Below are positions 46,532 to 57,184 of a DNA stretch of 64,000 nucleotides, in pieces. A program made the position numbers and the translations under genes. Origin of the DNA: Costus lasius (Eukaryota; Streptophyta; Magnoliopsida; Zingiberales; Costaceae); NCBI GenBank assembly GCA_027563935.2, contig CM050451.1, positions 98,235,565 to 98,299,564 on the forward strand, read 5' to 3'. How positions within the stretch are numbered: the first letter of the stretch is position 1; every line of letters begins with the position of its first letter. The notes under the pieces were generated by a model that had not been told where the DNA came from, made no database searches, and worked only from the letters and a program-made list of their open reading frames with translations.

Positions 46532-48245
46532 TGAACAGTCCCCTTCAAGGGGGAGCGCAAGCAGATGAAACCCCTTTCAAGAGGGGGGGCGAAAAACCCT
46601 TAAGGGTGGCGCATAAAAAAAATTGCAAGCGGAAGCAAGGGTTTTTCATGGATCTTAGCAAGATAATATGATCAACTTGATGAAGTTTAGATCCATACCA
46701 AATCCATGAGGAAGATGGCGACTTGGAAGAGAAAGATCGAAAGGGATCTTCTCCCTAGTTGACGCACACAAGATGATGTGCTTGCTCCTTGGAGATCCTT
46801 GTGCTAGCAAGGTCCTTCAAGGGTCCCTCTCGTATGGTAAGGAAATGAGAGATGATGTCTAGGCTTTCCGAACCTCCACCAAGACCTCGCCTTCTCCACG
46901 CCAAAGTCTCGTCAAGCAAGAGCAAGGAGACGAGAGTTGAATGGAGCATTCAAGTCATTTGGCGTTCAAGGGAACATGCGCTAAATGACTTTCCAAAATT
47001 GGAAAATCCATTAAGCCATGCGTTCATGATCACTAAATCGATCAAAACGCCAAAACAATGAACCATACGTTCAAGCTCTTGAACCGGTTCAAAGTAAATG
47101 TGTTCGGTCCAAAGGCCAAACCAAGCCAGCCCAAGCCAATCGGTCTAGATCAACTAAACCCTAAGGTTTCCAATCTAACCGTTCATCTCATGATGCTCTT
47201 GATCTCACCGATCTAGCATCATCTCTCTCGATCGAAGCTTACCGATCTCAAGCCCTAATCAATCAAACATGATCAGACCAGATCTCACTTACAATCAGAG
47301 ATTAAATCCCTTTAAACTGAACCCAAACAATTCAGTCCACACGATCTGACTCAAGTAAGCCATATCATCAAATTGTGCGACCCTAAGGGTTTCCTTTAAA
47401 TGTCGGTAACAATAATTTACATTATCACGATCAGTGAGGGGTATCTAGCAACACATCACTGTCTCCCGATATAAAGGAAAGAGTCTTCTAAGACTACACC
47501 CAAACCATAGCACAAGTGTGAATCCACTTCACAAGGCATACATGTATCCTTTGCCACTGGATGTTCTTATTGGACAAGCGTGTCAAGCTTGTGACTCCAA
47601 TACGATGAGCATGATTAAATCAGATGAACATAGTCATCTGGGTATGGCCATACACTTTCTCAATCATCTCATATAGGGGGGGGGCCTTAGAACATCACAC
47701 TCCTTGAACAAGGAGACGGCAATCCTTTATCTATCACTAGTGTCCTAACCTGACTCATGATCATTATCCAAGATAGTCTATAACCATTATATTTCAAATG
47801 ATATTGAACTACCTCAAAACAATGACATTCATCATTTAGGAACACAAGTGATCTCAAGTCAAAGGACATGTGCCACTTGTAGCATACAAGGATTATTCAC
47901 ATTGTGACAAGCAATTGAATATCCTAGTAGGGTCTGTCCAGTACATCCAATGTACCCATGAGTCTACATCTTATTCCATGCTCGAAGCATCCTATAAGAT
48001 TAGAACACATATTAGTCTTAACCATATCAAGGCTGTCTCATGTTCACCAAGATATATCGACTAAGGACATTTAGCATGTCAGCCTAGCTGAACAGCTTTG
48101 AGACATTATTCAGTAGTACACTTATTACAGCAGACAAGGTAACAACCTAAATAAAAACCATGCCTTTATAAACACAAGAGTTTATTACATGATACTGATA
48201 CAATCCCAAGGCCTCAAACATTAGCCTTAAGGGCATACCCCAACA
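46532..48245 (-). repeat. 5' LTR of Copia-2
   Basis: It starts (plus strand) at tgaacagtcccc and ends at ccccaaca, followed by the gcctg target duplication. It differs from the 3' copy at a handful of positions only. Confidence 0.95.
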
Positions 48246-48251
48246 GCCTGA

Positions 48252-48269
48252 TCCCCGGCAACGGCGCCA
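48252..48269 (-). other. Primer-binding site of Gypsy-2 (tRNA-Asp)
   Basis: The plus strand reads tccccggcaacggcgcca, identical to the 3' end of plant tRNA-Asp as I recall it. In element sense it is therefore a perfect 18-base primer site. It lies six bases from the LTR end (tga at 48276). Confidence 0.92.
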
Positions 48270-48275
48270 AAAACT

Positions 48276-49757
48276 TGATAACTTTCACAAGTGCACAGAT
48301 TTATCGAAGTAATAAAAAGATTATCGTTCCCAATGAGGATCAGGTGGTCAAGTACCGATTACACGGTCGATCTATATCTAGACGAATCAAATCGTGATTT
48401 TTGTTTGGAAACTTCTAAGTACAGATAAAAAGGAACAGAGGTAGCACTTTTGGTAAAAATCAATTCAAATAAAATCAGGACTCGGGGTTTCGCCACATTG
48501 ACAATTATGAATTTAATAAAAATAAAATCTTTGAATAGAAAATTATAGTTTTGAAAGAGATTTTTCCTAAGGTACAGATTACCTCCTCTTGAAGCGTAAT
48601 CCGGTACCTAGCTACGCTAACTCCCTACTCTCGTGACAGTTAACGTAACTAGACTCATTAAGTTCCGTGAAAAACCATGGAATCCTTCAAACGAATCCGA
48701 ACTACTCTCGTGATCGGATTCATAGGTTTGAAAATAATAGATTTGACGTTGCGATTCACCTCTCGATCCTTCTCGCAACGTCTAAGACATAAAATTACTT
48801 GATCATGGTAATTTAAAGAATAAACACAATTCTAATCAAATCAAATCTATAAAAATCATGACAAAGATTTAAGACAATATATTTAATCCAGGAATCGTCA
48901 ATGGGCTACACCCCCAAATCCAGAAAATAGGTTTACACGTTCATGTTCAAAGCAAACAACATGTTCATCGATGAAAATTGCATGAAAACCTAAGAAGATT
49001 ACAGAAAATCACTAGACACGTAATTAGAAAAACTTCCCCTCGATGTGGAGACGAAGATGAGGCATCCAATTCTTTCTTTGCGCGGCTTTCCTGATCAAAT
49101 TCTGCCCTGGAAGTGATTTTCGCCATCGTCGCCTCCTCTATTTGTTTTCATACTTAGAAGCCCCCGAAACCCTTCCAAAATCCTTTCTTTTATAGTCTAA
49201 TCAGTATAGAACCCATCTAGGAAGGTTTCTGGAGAGTTTGGTTCAATTCTGGTTCGGTTTGGAGTCGAATTGAGTGAGAAATCGAAAGGGTGGACGTTTT
49301 TACGGTCCGTAATAAGTTTACGGCCACGACTGTAATTCTTTCTGTGTGTACAGGCTTTATGTCACAGAAATATTCATGGACCGTAATGGATTTATGGCTT
49401 CGCCTGTGAAAGTTTCTGTGCATTCCAATACTTAGTCGTTTTTCGCCCACTGCTCGAACTCGAAATTATGGCCGACCTAGAATTATGGCCAAGGCCGTAA
49501 TTCTCGCGTTCTTCACTATTTCAACTCCAAATTCGACATGTAAGCTCGTGATCTCCTCGGGAATCATGCTTTGGCTTCAAAACTTGTGAAACCCATTATT
49601 TTTACGTTGTTTTACCTACATTTTCAATAAAACCAAGAAAAGTGAAGATTTTGTGCCAAGTGAAGTAAAAACATTAAAAATTGTATAAAATCATTCAATT
49701 AAGACCAAAATATCATGTAAAATATAGGCAAAAACATGGTGTAAATGCAATGCATCA
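48276..49757 (-). repeat. 5' LTR of Gypsy-2 (1,482 bp)
   Basis: On the plus strand it runs from TGATAACTTTCAC to CAATGCATCA. It contains the ccctactctcgtgac block (48629-48643), gcgattcacctctc (48752-48765), gggctacaccccc (48903-48915) and a palindrome-rich module (49298-49505) with ttttacggtccgtaat and gccaaggccgtaattc. A 77-residue minus-strand frame across the module (49217-49450) is not a gene. Confidence 0.93.
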
Positions 49758-50286
49758 AACGTATAGTATGAAAAAAATGTAAAGGGTTCTACCTTATCTT
49801 GAGATACCACTTAACTCAGTTAAAGCTTGTGTTTGCATTGGCATTGGGAACTTCTAGGCTTGTATTGTGCCATGATGGTCAGCTCATGCTGCTTAGGTAG
49901 CAATGAGTTAGACACCATTTCATGACTTGCTTATGTGTGGCATATTAACAGGTGCATGAGTAGATGATGTATGCTTAATGCTCTAAGTTTACATGATACA
50001 TGAGTGATCATATCTTCTCATGATGCATGGTTCACAATGAATTTCCCTAACTAATTCTAGATGATGCATGTTTTATATTCATATAAGGCCTACTCTAGAT
50101 GATTGATGAGCTTAATTTGGTTGTCCATCTATGGATGGTAAGTTATTGAAAACTTACCTGCCATTGTTTGACCTTGATGATTTACAAGAATCAGACTTCA
50201 AATTACCTGCCCCCTTAAAGAGGGGTGGGAACAAAATAGGATGGTAAATTATATATTTATATGCTTGCTATATGTTTGTTATATGT
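49758..50286. other. Unassigned flank between Gypsy-2 and Gypsy-3
   Basis: No gene or transposon end is supported. From 50240 the sequence is rich in tatatgcttgttatatg words, which continue beyond Gypsy-3 at 56262. The two parts were therefore joined before that insertion. Confidence 0.55.
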
Positions 50287-52166
50287 TGATGTGTACTTTA
50301 TCGTACCACTAACCGCAAGCGTGACGGCTTTGTCATAGTAGTATTTAAGATGTCAATCCTACAGGGACAGTGATCAAGTACTGAGTGATTACGAATCAAT
50401 AGCTAGACAATCAAGTGAACATTTTGGGTTTTCATAAAATAAATCAAAATATAACTAAATACAAATTCTAGCTGAATCAAGCAAATGAAAGTTTTGGATA
50501 GAAAACAAGGTTTAGAGATATCGGAACTTCGAGTGCATCTCGTTGATGGATCTTAAGCTCAAACAAGATAAAATCATAACAATGCAATTTTAAAAGTGTT
50601 CAAGAAAATATCTAATGGTACAGATTACCCTCTTTCGACGGCATAATCCGGTATCAATCTAGATCGACGTCCTACTTTCGTGGCTCACCGAACCTAGATT
50701 GATCCATTGGGTTCAGAGATATTATAAGTTTCCTCACACAAATCCTACCCAATTTTTTGACAGGTCATATCATGATCGATAAGGTAGATCTAGCATCACA
50801 ATTCACCTTTCGGTCCTTCTTGCGGCGCCCGAGAAAAGTAATTTCGTGGCCAATGCAATACTAGCAATAAAACAGCACAAATCGAATAATCATGAAATAA
50901 AATTGCATTTGCTACGAGAAAATAAGTTCGAACAGAAGATACATGCAATGAGATTACATCCTTGTTTCGATAAAGAAGAATATGCTATCATAGCATCAAA
51001 TTTAGGACAAATCTCTAAAGGAATAGAAGGAACTAAAGAGAAGATAGAAGAAAGAGGAGGCAAACTCTCTGCAGAAACTTTGCAACATTCCTTCAAGTCT
51101 TCTAGAATGATGTGCACCATTCCTTCCTCCTCCCTTGTTGTTCTCGCTAAGAACTTCCCTTTGCGAAACTCGCTAGCCCCCCTTGAGTCCCAACTGGGTG
51201 CTACATTCTTCATTGAATTTGGCCCTTTAAAGAGAGTCCAAACTCTTTTATGAATGCATAAATTGATGGGAAATTGAATTAGCTGCGTTTTGATACCAAG
51301 AACATTAAAATCGGAGCCATAATGAGGGAGTTATGGCCTATTCAATAAAGGCGGCTCCATAATTACGGGTATAATGGGCCATTATGTTTGTAACCGTAAT
51401 ATAATGGTTATACATTAATTGCAGCCTCATTAACTCTTGTAACCCCCATATAATAATGCTCATTTAATCCTCTTCGTTTTGACTCCAAAAACGTCCAAAT
51501 CGGAGTTAAAACAAAGGAGTTATGAGCATTTAAAGCTAGGCAGCTGGTAATAAATTCTGGCGGCTGGTCATAAATTCTGGCGGCTGTGAGATTACGGTCA
51601 TGAGGCAGATTATGGCCATGCCCATGATCTCAGTGTAGAAGTCTAATTTGTCTCAAAATTTGTAGATGAGTAGTATGGCCTCGGCTTGACTTGTGGCCAT
51701 AGTTGTAGCGTCAGAAACCGCAGATCAGAAGATTGCGTCTTTGATGAATTATGGTCGTGCCCATAATCTTCTTGTCAAAGTCATCTCCATCTGAAAGGTT
51801 GTTGTCAAGGAAGTTATAGGCACGTCTTTGAAATATGATTATGCTTATACAAAAATGAGTCCTTCATGTAGCCAATCAGAGGATTACGGTCGTGATATAG
51901 ATTATGGCCTTAGCCGTTATTCTTGAAATTAATCCCGTTTGAAGCCAAACTTCTTGTCAAGATTTTTGATTCACTCGGAGATGCAAATATACTTCCATGT
52001 AGCTCTAGAAGTGAGTGAATTATCCTATGTTCAACAAATATGACAAGTAGTGAAGCTTCTGAAGAAAATCAATAAAATAAGCTGGAAAGAGAGGGAAAAT
52101 CATGATAATATGTGTCGATTCACAAGTAAATATAGGTCTAAAAGACAATATAAATACGAGACATCA
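50287..52166 (-). repeat. 3' LTR of Gypsy-3
   Basis: On the plus strand it runs from TGATGTGTAC to CGAGACATCA. Its last 250 bases match the LTR start of solo LTRs A and B in reverse. The palindrome module is at 51355-51940 (gattacggtcatgagg, attatggccatgcccatgat). Frames of about 110-135 residues inside recur in both LTRs and lack any domain. Confidence 0.93.
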
Positions 52167-54383
52167 AAATCACCCAAACTTAGATCAATGCTTGTCCTCA
52201 AGCATAAGAGAGTAAATAAAAGTAGTGATTAAAATAATGAAATCATGCCAAGCTCGTAAAATATTTTTTCCCGGGAAGATATCATTATGAGCAAACCTCA
52301 GCAAGTCAGGGAATTTAAGGCAATCATCTATCATCAGGAATAAAGGTGTGAAGATCCAAATACCAAAGTTAGATGAGGCTTACCTCCATGAGATGCAATA
52401 ATCCTCTGTTTGGATAATACACTCTGTTCAGACCTGATTCAACCAAAGATATGAGTTGGAAAGACATCAATGCACTCTTATTCGTATTTTCATCCCCTCA
52501 AATATTTTTTTTTGTTTTGACTTCAACTCATGTCTTCGGTACCACTGTCAATTTTACGCAGTGCCAAGTAGATGAGTCTTATTATTTCTTTTTCTCGGAG
52601 ACTTCAATTCATGTCTTCGGTACCACTGCCAATTTTACGCAGTGCCAAGTAGAGGAGTCCGTTTTTTTTATATTTTGAGGAGATTATAACCATAGAGAAG
52701 TGCATTGATTATTTCCAAAAAGTAGTGAGGAGAATCAAGCCGATAGAGTTATATACTTCTACAGAAAGATCATAAGCATGCTTTGAAAGCAAAAACCTTA
52801 ATAAAAAATTGGATCTATCACTCCACAACCTTTTTTTTTCCATTAAAAGATAATTAAATGAATTACCTATCTTTGGACTAAGATTCAGAACATAATGATA
52901 GTATCCCAGAGATTCAATAAATTATTAAGCTATCATGATTTCCATTTGAATCAAAATAATATCATCAAAAATAATATCACCACTTATCTTCATCATATCA
53001 TCAGAGTGCAGCATATGAAATGCATCATCAAAGCACAAAGCATAAGTATTGAGTTACTGCATATCATGTTTTGAAAATGAACCCAACCCACAATCTCCCA
53101 GACTTAAATTATGCATAGTAGCATGTAAAGAACACAAAATTTGAAGAAATGGGATGCAATACTCACAAGATCAGTTAGAGTCATCGTCGGTGCTCATCTC
53201 AGCATCATCCTCGTGAGGGTCGTCCTCATTGTCATCATGTGAATTCAGCAGGACATCCAGAGAAGTTGGAGAAGCTGCTGCATTTGTGGACTTGAATAGA
53301 ATTACGCACGAGGAAAAGCCAAAGATAGCATGCGGCCTCAAAATTGCATCTGATGATGAGGCGGAATAGCTGAAGAAGCAGGCTGGCAAAAGGGAGTCAC
53401 ATGGATGTGTGTGGTAGATTTGGGTGGTCGGCGCTTGTGAAGCAGGCTGGCAACAGTGGTCAGAATTGGGTGGTCGGTGCTTGTGAAGCTGGATCAGAAA
53501 TAGCAGAGAAGAAATCACCCTCGATCAAAGCCCGCTGGAATAGAAATCAACAGCCAACACCTACAGTTGATACTTGAAGAAGAGGCGACGAATTGCTGGA
53601 GGTGGAAGAAATATGGTGATCAAGCCTTCGTCGAACTCATAGCAGCAGCAAGATGGGTATTCGGCGGCAGATAGCAGCAACAACAAAGCAGATTAGCAAT
53701 AGAAGCTCTACGTGTAATCCAAGAAGGAGGATATTTTTATAGTCTTTTTTTGTAGTCTTTTTTTTTAATACAAGATTACGACCAGATCCGAAATTGTAAC
53801 CTTGTCGTGAAATAAAAATAAAACATGTCAGAAAAATAAATTAAAACAAACATAAAGATAAACGTAAAACACTTGGGTTGCCTTCCAAGAAGTGCTAGTT
53901 TAGTGTCATTAGCTTGACCGCAGTGTTGTATAAAGCAGCACCAAAGAATGCATACTTAAATTGTCAATCAGTGGTTTCATGTATAGGTTTCTTTCAATAG
54001 TTACCTTGGGGTGCTTCCACATGTAGGTATTCAGATTTGTACCATTCTCGAATCGATTCGTTCAGTAGAATCAAGGACTTTCACAAAAGTTTGAGTTTCT
54101 ACATTGTCCTTCTCGTCCTTTTCAACTTGACTGGAACATCATCTAAAATTTCCACCGGCTTTTACAAAATGATCAGCAAGTTGTAATAATATGGCCATTT
54201 CTTCTTAGACTTCGATGACTTAAAAAGTTTGGCAATGAATATTTCAAAAAGTCTATGAAAAAGCAGAGTTAAGCTAACAGAATGAAAACTAAGTTACTAA
54301 AAAAAAGGTAAGAAAAGAAAAAAAAATAAACAGGGTAAAGTCTAGTCTATCAATTCTTAAATCACTTTGATATTGATTGCCTG
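52167..54383 (-). other. Gypsy-3 internal region, no enzyme genes
   Basis: Next to the 3' LTR is a purine tract (complement of cacccaaacttag) and a cttgtcctcaagc word. A 60-bp conserved block is duplicated in tandem at 81-bp spacing (52519-52578 and 52600-52660). A complement of the GGTCAAGCTAATGAC block lies at 53906-53920. A 115-residue minus-strand frame (53171-53518) ends in an acidic tail (DDNEDDPHEDDAE) and overlaps a direct duplication of gggtggtcgg(c/t)gcttgtgaagc (53424 and 53470). I cannot identify it, and composition plus the duplication may explain it. Confidence 0.6.
52519..52660 (-). repeat. Tandem duplication of the conserved gypsy non-coding block
   Basis: Two copies, 81 bases apart, read gacttcaactcatgtcttcg, gtaccactg, caattttacgcagtgccaag and tagatgagtc/tagaggagtc. 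The single-copy version is in Gypsy-2 at 22115-22173. Confidence 0.8.
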
Positions 54384-54401
54384 TCCCTGGCAACGGCGCC
54401 A
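54384..54401 (-). other. Primer-binding site of Gypsy-3 (tRNA-Asp type)
   Basis: The plus strand reads tccctggcaacggcgcca, one mismatch from the tRNA-Asp 3' end, five bases from the LTR edge at 54407. Confidence 0.9.
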
Positions 54402-54406
54402 AAACT

Positions 54407-56261
54407 TGATGTGTACTTTATCGTACCACTAACCGTAAGCGTGACGACTTTGTCGTAATAGTACTTAAGATGTCGATCCCACAGGGACAATGATCAAGTA
54501 CCGAGTGATTACGAATCAATAGCTAGACAATCGAGTGAACATTTTGGGTTTTCATAAAATAAATCAAAATACAACTAAATACAAATGCTAGCTGAATCAA
54601 GCAAATGAAAGTTTTGGATAGAAAACAAGGTTTAGAGACATCGGAACTTCGAGTGCATCTCGTTGATGGATCTTAAACTCAAACAAGATAAAATCATAAC
54701 AATGCAATTTTAAAAGTGTTCAAGGAAATATCTAATGGTACAGATTACCCTCTTTCAACAGCATAATCCGGTATCAATCTAGATCGGCATCCTACTTTTG
54801 TGGCTCACCGTACCTAGATTGATCAATTGGGTTCAGAGATATTATAAGTTTCCTCACACAAATCCTGCCCAATTTCTTGGCAGGTCAGAGCATGATCTAT
54901 AAGGCAGATCTAGCGTCACAATTCACCTTTCGGTCCTTCTTGCGGCGCCCGAGAAAAGTAATTGCGTGGCCAATGCAATACTAGCAATAAAACAGCACAA
55001 ATCGAATAAACACAAAATAAAATTGCATTTGCTACGAGAAAATAAGTTCGAACAAAAGATACATGCAACGAGATTACATCCTTGTTTCGATAAAGAAGAA
55101 TATGCTATCATAGCATAGAATTTAGGACAAATCCCTAAAGGAATAGAAGGAAATAAAGAGAAGACAGAAGAAAGAGGAGGCAAACTCTCTGCAGAAACTT
55201 TGCAACATTCCTTCAAGTCTTCTAGAATGATGTGCACCATTCCTTCCTCCTCACTTATTGTCCTCACTAAGAACTTCCCTTTGCGAAACTCGCTAGCCCC
55301 CCTTGAGCCCCAACTGGGCCTTCTTCCTCAAATTTGGCCCTTTAAATAGAGTCCAAACTCTTTTCTGAATGCATACATTGATGGGAAATTGAATTAGCTG
55401 CGTTTTGATACCAAGAACATTAAAATCGGAGCCATAATAAGGGAGTTATGGCCTATTCAATGAAGGCGGCTCCATAATTATGGGTATAATGGGCCATTAT
55501 GTTTGTAACCATAATATAACAGTTATGCATTAATTGCAGCCTCATTAACTTTTGTAAACCCCATATAATTAATGCTCATTTAATCCTCTTCGTTTTGACT
55601 CCAAAAACGTCCAAATCGGAGTTAAAACAAAGGAGTTATGTGCATTTCAAGCTAGGCGGCTGGTAATAAATTCTGGCGGTTGCGAGATTACGGTCATGAG
55701 GTAGATTATGGCCATGCCCATGATCTCAGTGTAGAAGTCCAATTCGTCTCAAAATTTGCATATGAGTAGTATGACCTTGGCTTGACTTGTGGCCATAGTT
55801 GTAGCGTCAGAAATCCCAGATCAGAAGATTGTGTCTTTGATGAATTATGGTCATGCCCATAATCTTCTTGTCAAAGTCATCTCCATCCTAAATATTGTTG
55901 TCGAGGAAGTTATGGGCACGTCTTTGAAATATGTTTATGCTTATACAAAAATGAATCCATCATGTAGCCAATCAGAGAATTACGGACGTGATGTAGATTA
56001 TGGCCTCAACCGTAATTCTTGAAATTAATCCGTTTGAAGCCAAACTTCTTGTCAAGGTTCTTGATTCACTCGGAGATGCAAATATACTTCCATGTAGCTC
56101 TAGAAGTGAGTGAATTATCCTGTATTCAACAAATATGACAAGTAGTGAAGCTTTTGAAGAAAATCAATGAAATAAGCTGGAAAGAGAGGGAAAATCATGA
56201 TAATATGTGTCGATTCACAAGTAAATATAGGTCTAAAAGAAAATATAAATACGAGACATCA
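54407..56261 (-). repeat. 5' LTR of Gypsy-3
   Basis: It is colinear with the 3' LTR but with clearly more differences than the copia pairs show, including a missing ggcgg duplication near 55665 and a loss near 55320. Gypsy-3 is therefore older than Copia-1 and Copia-2. Confidence 0.92.
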
Positions 56262-56266
56262 TATGT

Positions 56267-56517
56267 TCATATAACAAGCATATGTTCTTCATGTTTATAA
56301 AACATGATAGTAAGTTATATATTTACATGCTTGTTATAAGATGAGAATTGCCCCCAAATTGCTTTTGCGAAGTTAGTTTTACCTTGCTTTTTATATGCTT
56401 GTTATATGCATGTTATATGTTCATATACTTATATGATGTGCAAAGGTTAGAAATTCTTACATGTGTATATGCTTCTTATTTGCAAATGATAGATAATCCT
56501 ATATTTAAGCAACAACA
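56267..56517. other. AT-rich region upstream of the Myb/SANT-like pseudogene
   Basis: The stretch repeats tatgcttgttatatg-type words in both orientations. It may contain the old promoter or 5' UTR of the pseudogene, but no element can be named. Confidence 0.5.
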
Positions 56518-57184
56518 ATGTCCCAATCCTCTCAATCCTCACGACCAACATCTAAAAGTGGAAAAGCAGTGTGGAATCTACAAACAACTCTGACATTTTG
56601 TGATGTTTGTATTACTGCTATCAATAAAAACATGCGCCCGGGAACACATTTAAATGCTCAAGGGTGGAAATTTGTAGTTGAAAATTTTTAACAATTGACT
56701 ACATTGACATATGATAAAGTGCAATTAAAGAACAAATGAGATCAACTAAAGGCTGACTAGAAGTTATGGAAAGAGTTAAAAGGTAGAGAAACTGGTTTAG
56801 GGTGGAATGCAAGGTTGGAGATGGTGGATGCAACCCCTGAGTGGTGGGAAATGAAAATTACAATATGTATATTTGGAACTAGTTATTATTGTTATTATTT
56901 ACTTGATAAAGTAATTTATTATTCTAATATAATTACAGGCTAACAAAGAGTATGCCAAGTTTTGAAAGAAGGGTATCCATCCTGATATCGAAACAAAGAA
57001 TGATATTATGTTTTGACAGACAGTAGCGACAGGAGAGTTTTGTTATACATCAGCTATGCCTGAAGAACTAGTTCAAGAGATGAATACGCAATATGAAAAC
57101 TATGAGCCATGTGATGAAAATATGGAATCATCTCGCATGCCATCATCCGCTCGTCAAAGTCAACGTGGTAAAAGAAAGGCTACA

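Larger units (their letters stand above)
39111..48245 (-). mobile_element. Copia-2: young Ty1/copia element, 9,135 bp
   Basis: It is flanked by a perfect 5-bp duplication, gcctg (39106-39110 and 48246-48250). The LTRs are 1,717 and 1,714 bp, differing by about nine substitutions and some G-run lengths. Element order and internal sequence match Copia-1 closely. It landed one base away from the tRNA-Asp primer site of Gypsy-2. A single in-frame stop in the integrase zinc region disables it. Confidence 0.96.
20581..49757 (-). mobile_element. Gypsy-2: gag-only Ty3/gypsy element, split by Gypsy-1 and Copia-2
   Basis: Removing the nested insertions 23259-37493 and 39111-48245 leaves about 5.8 kb of one minus-strand element. 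It has a 5' LTR (48276-49757), a tRNA-Asp primer site (48252-48269), a gag-like coding region (37494-38819 with its last codons at 23240-23258), a conserved non-coding tail, a purine tract next to 21601, and a truncated 3' LTR (20581-21601). The continuity is shown by the coding frame and by a conserved tail block crossing the Gypsy-1 insertion. No protease, reverse transcriptase or integrase is present, so it must have moved with enzymes supplied by a relative. Its own TSD cannot be checked because the left end is deleted. Confidence 0.85.
50287..56261 (-). mobile_element. Gypsy-3: short non-autonomous Ty3/gypsy element, 5,975 bp
   Basis: A perfect 5-bp duplication, tatgt (50282-50286 and 56262-56266), brackets LTRs of 1,880 bp (50287-52166) and 1,855 bp (54407-56261). 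The internal region is only 2.24 kb and encodes no Gag knuckle, protease, reverse transcriptase or integrase that I can recognise. It is therefore further reduced than Gypsy-1 and Gypsy-2. The tRNA-Asp primer site is next to the right LTR and the purine tract next to the left one, fixing the minus orientation. Confidence 0.93.

Noticed and set aside
48252..48269. tRNA-Asp gene fragment
   Set aside because: Only the 3' 18-20 bases match and they sit beside an LTR end. This is a primer-binding site, not a tRNA gene.
50846..51253. 135- and 107-residue frames in the Gypsy-3 LTR (also 54923-55267)
   Set aside because: They lie in the LTR transcript leader. The related copy in the other LTR has the plus-strand frame broken, and no domain is seen.
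53171..53518. 115-residue minus-strand frame as a possible env-like gene of Gypsy-3
   Set aside because: It has no signal peptide, membrane segment pattern or homologue I recognise, and it overlaps a local duplication. The evidence is too weak to call a gene.
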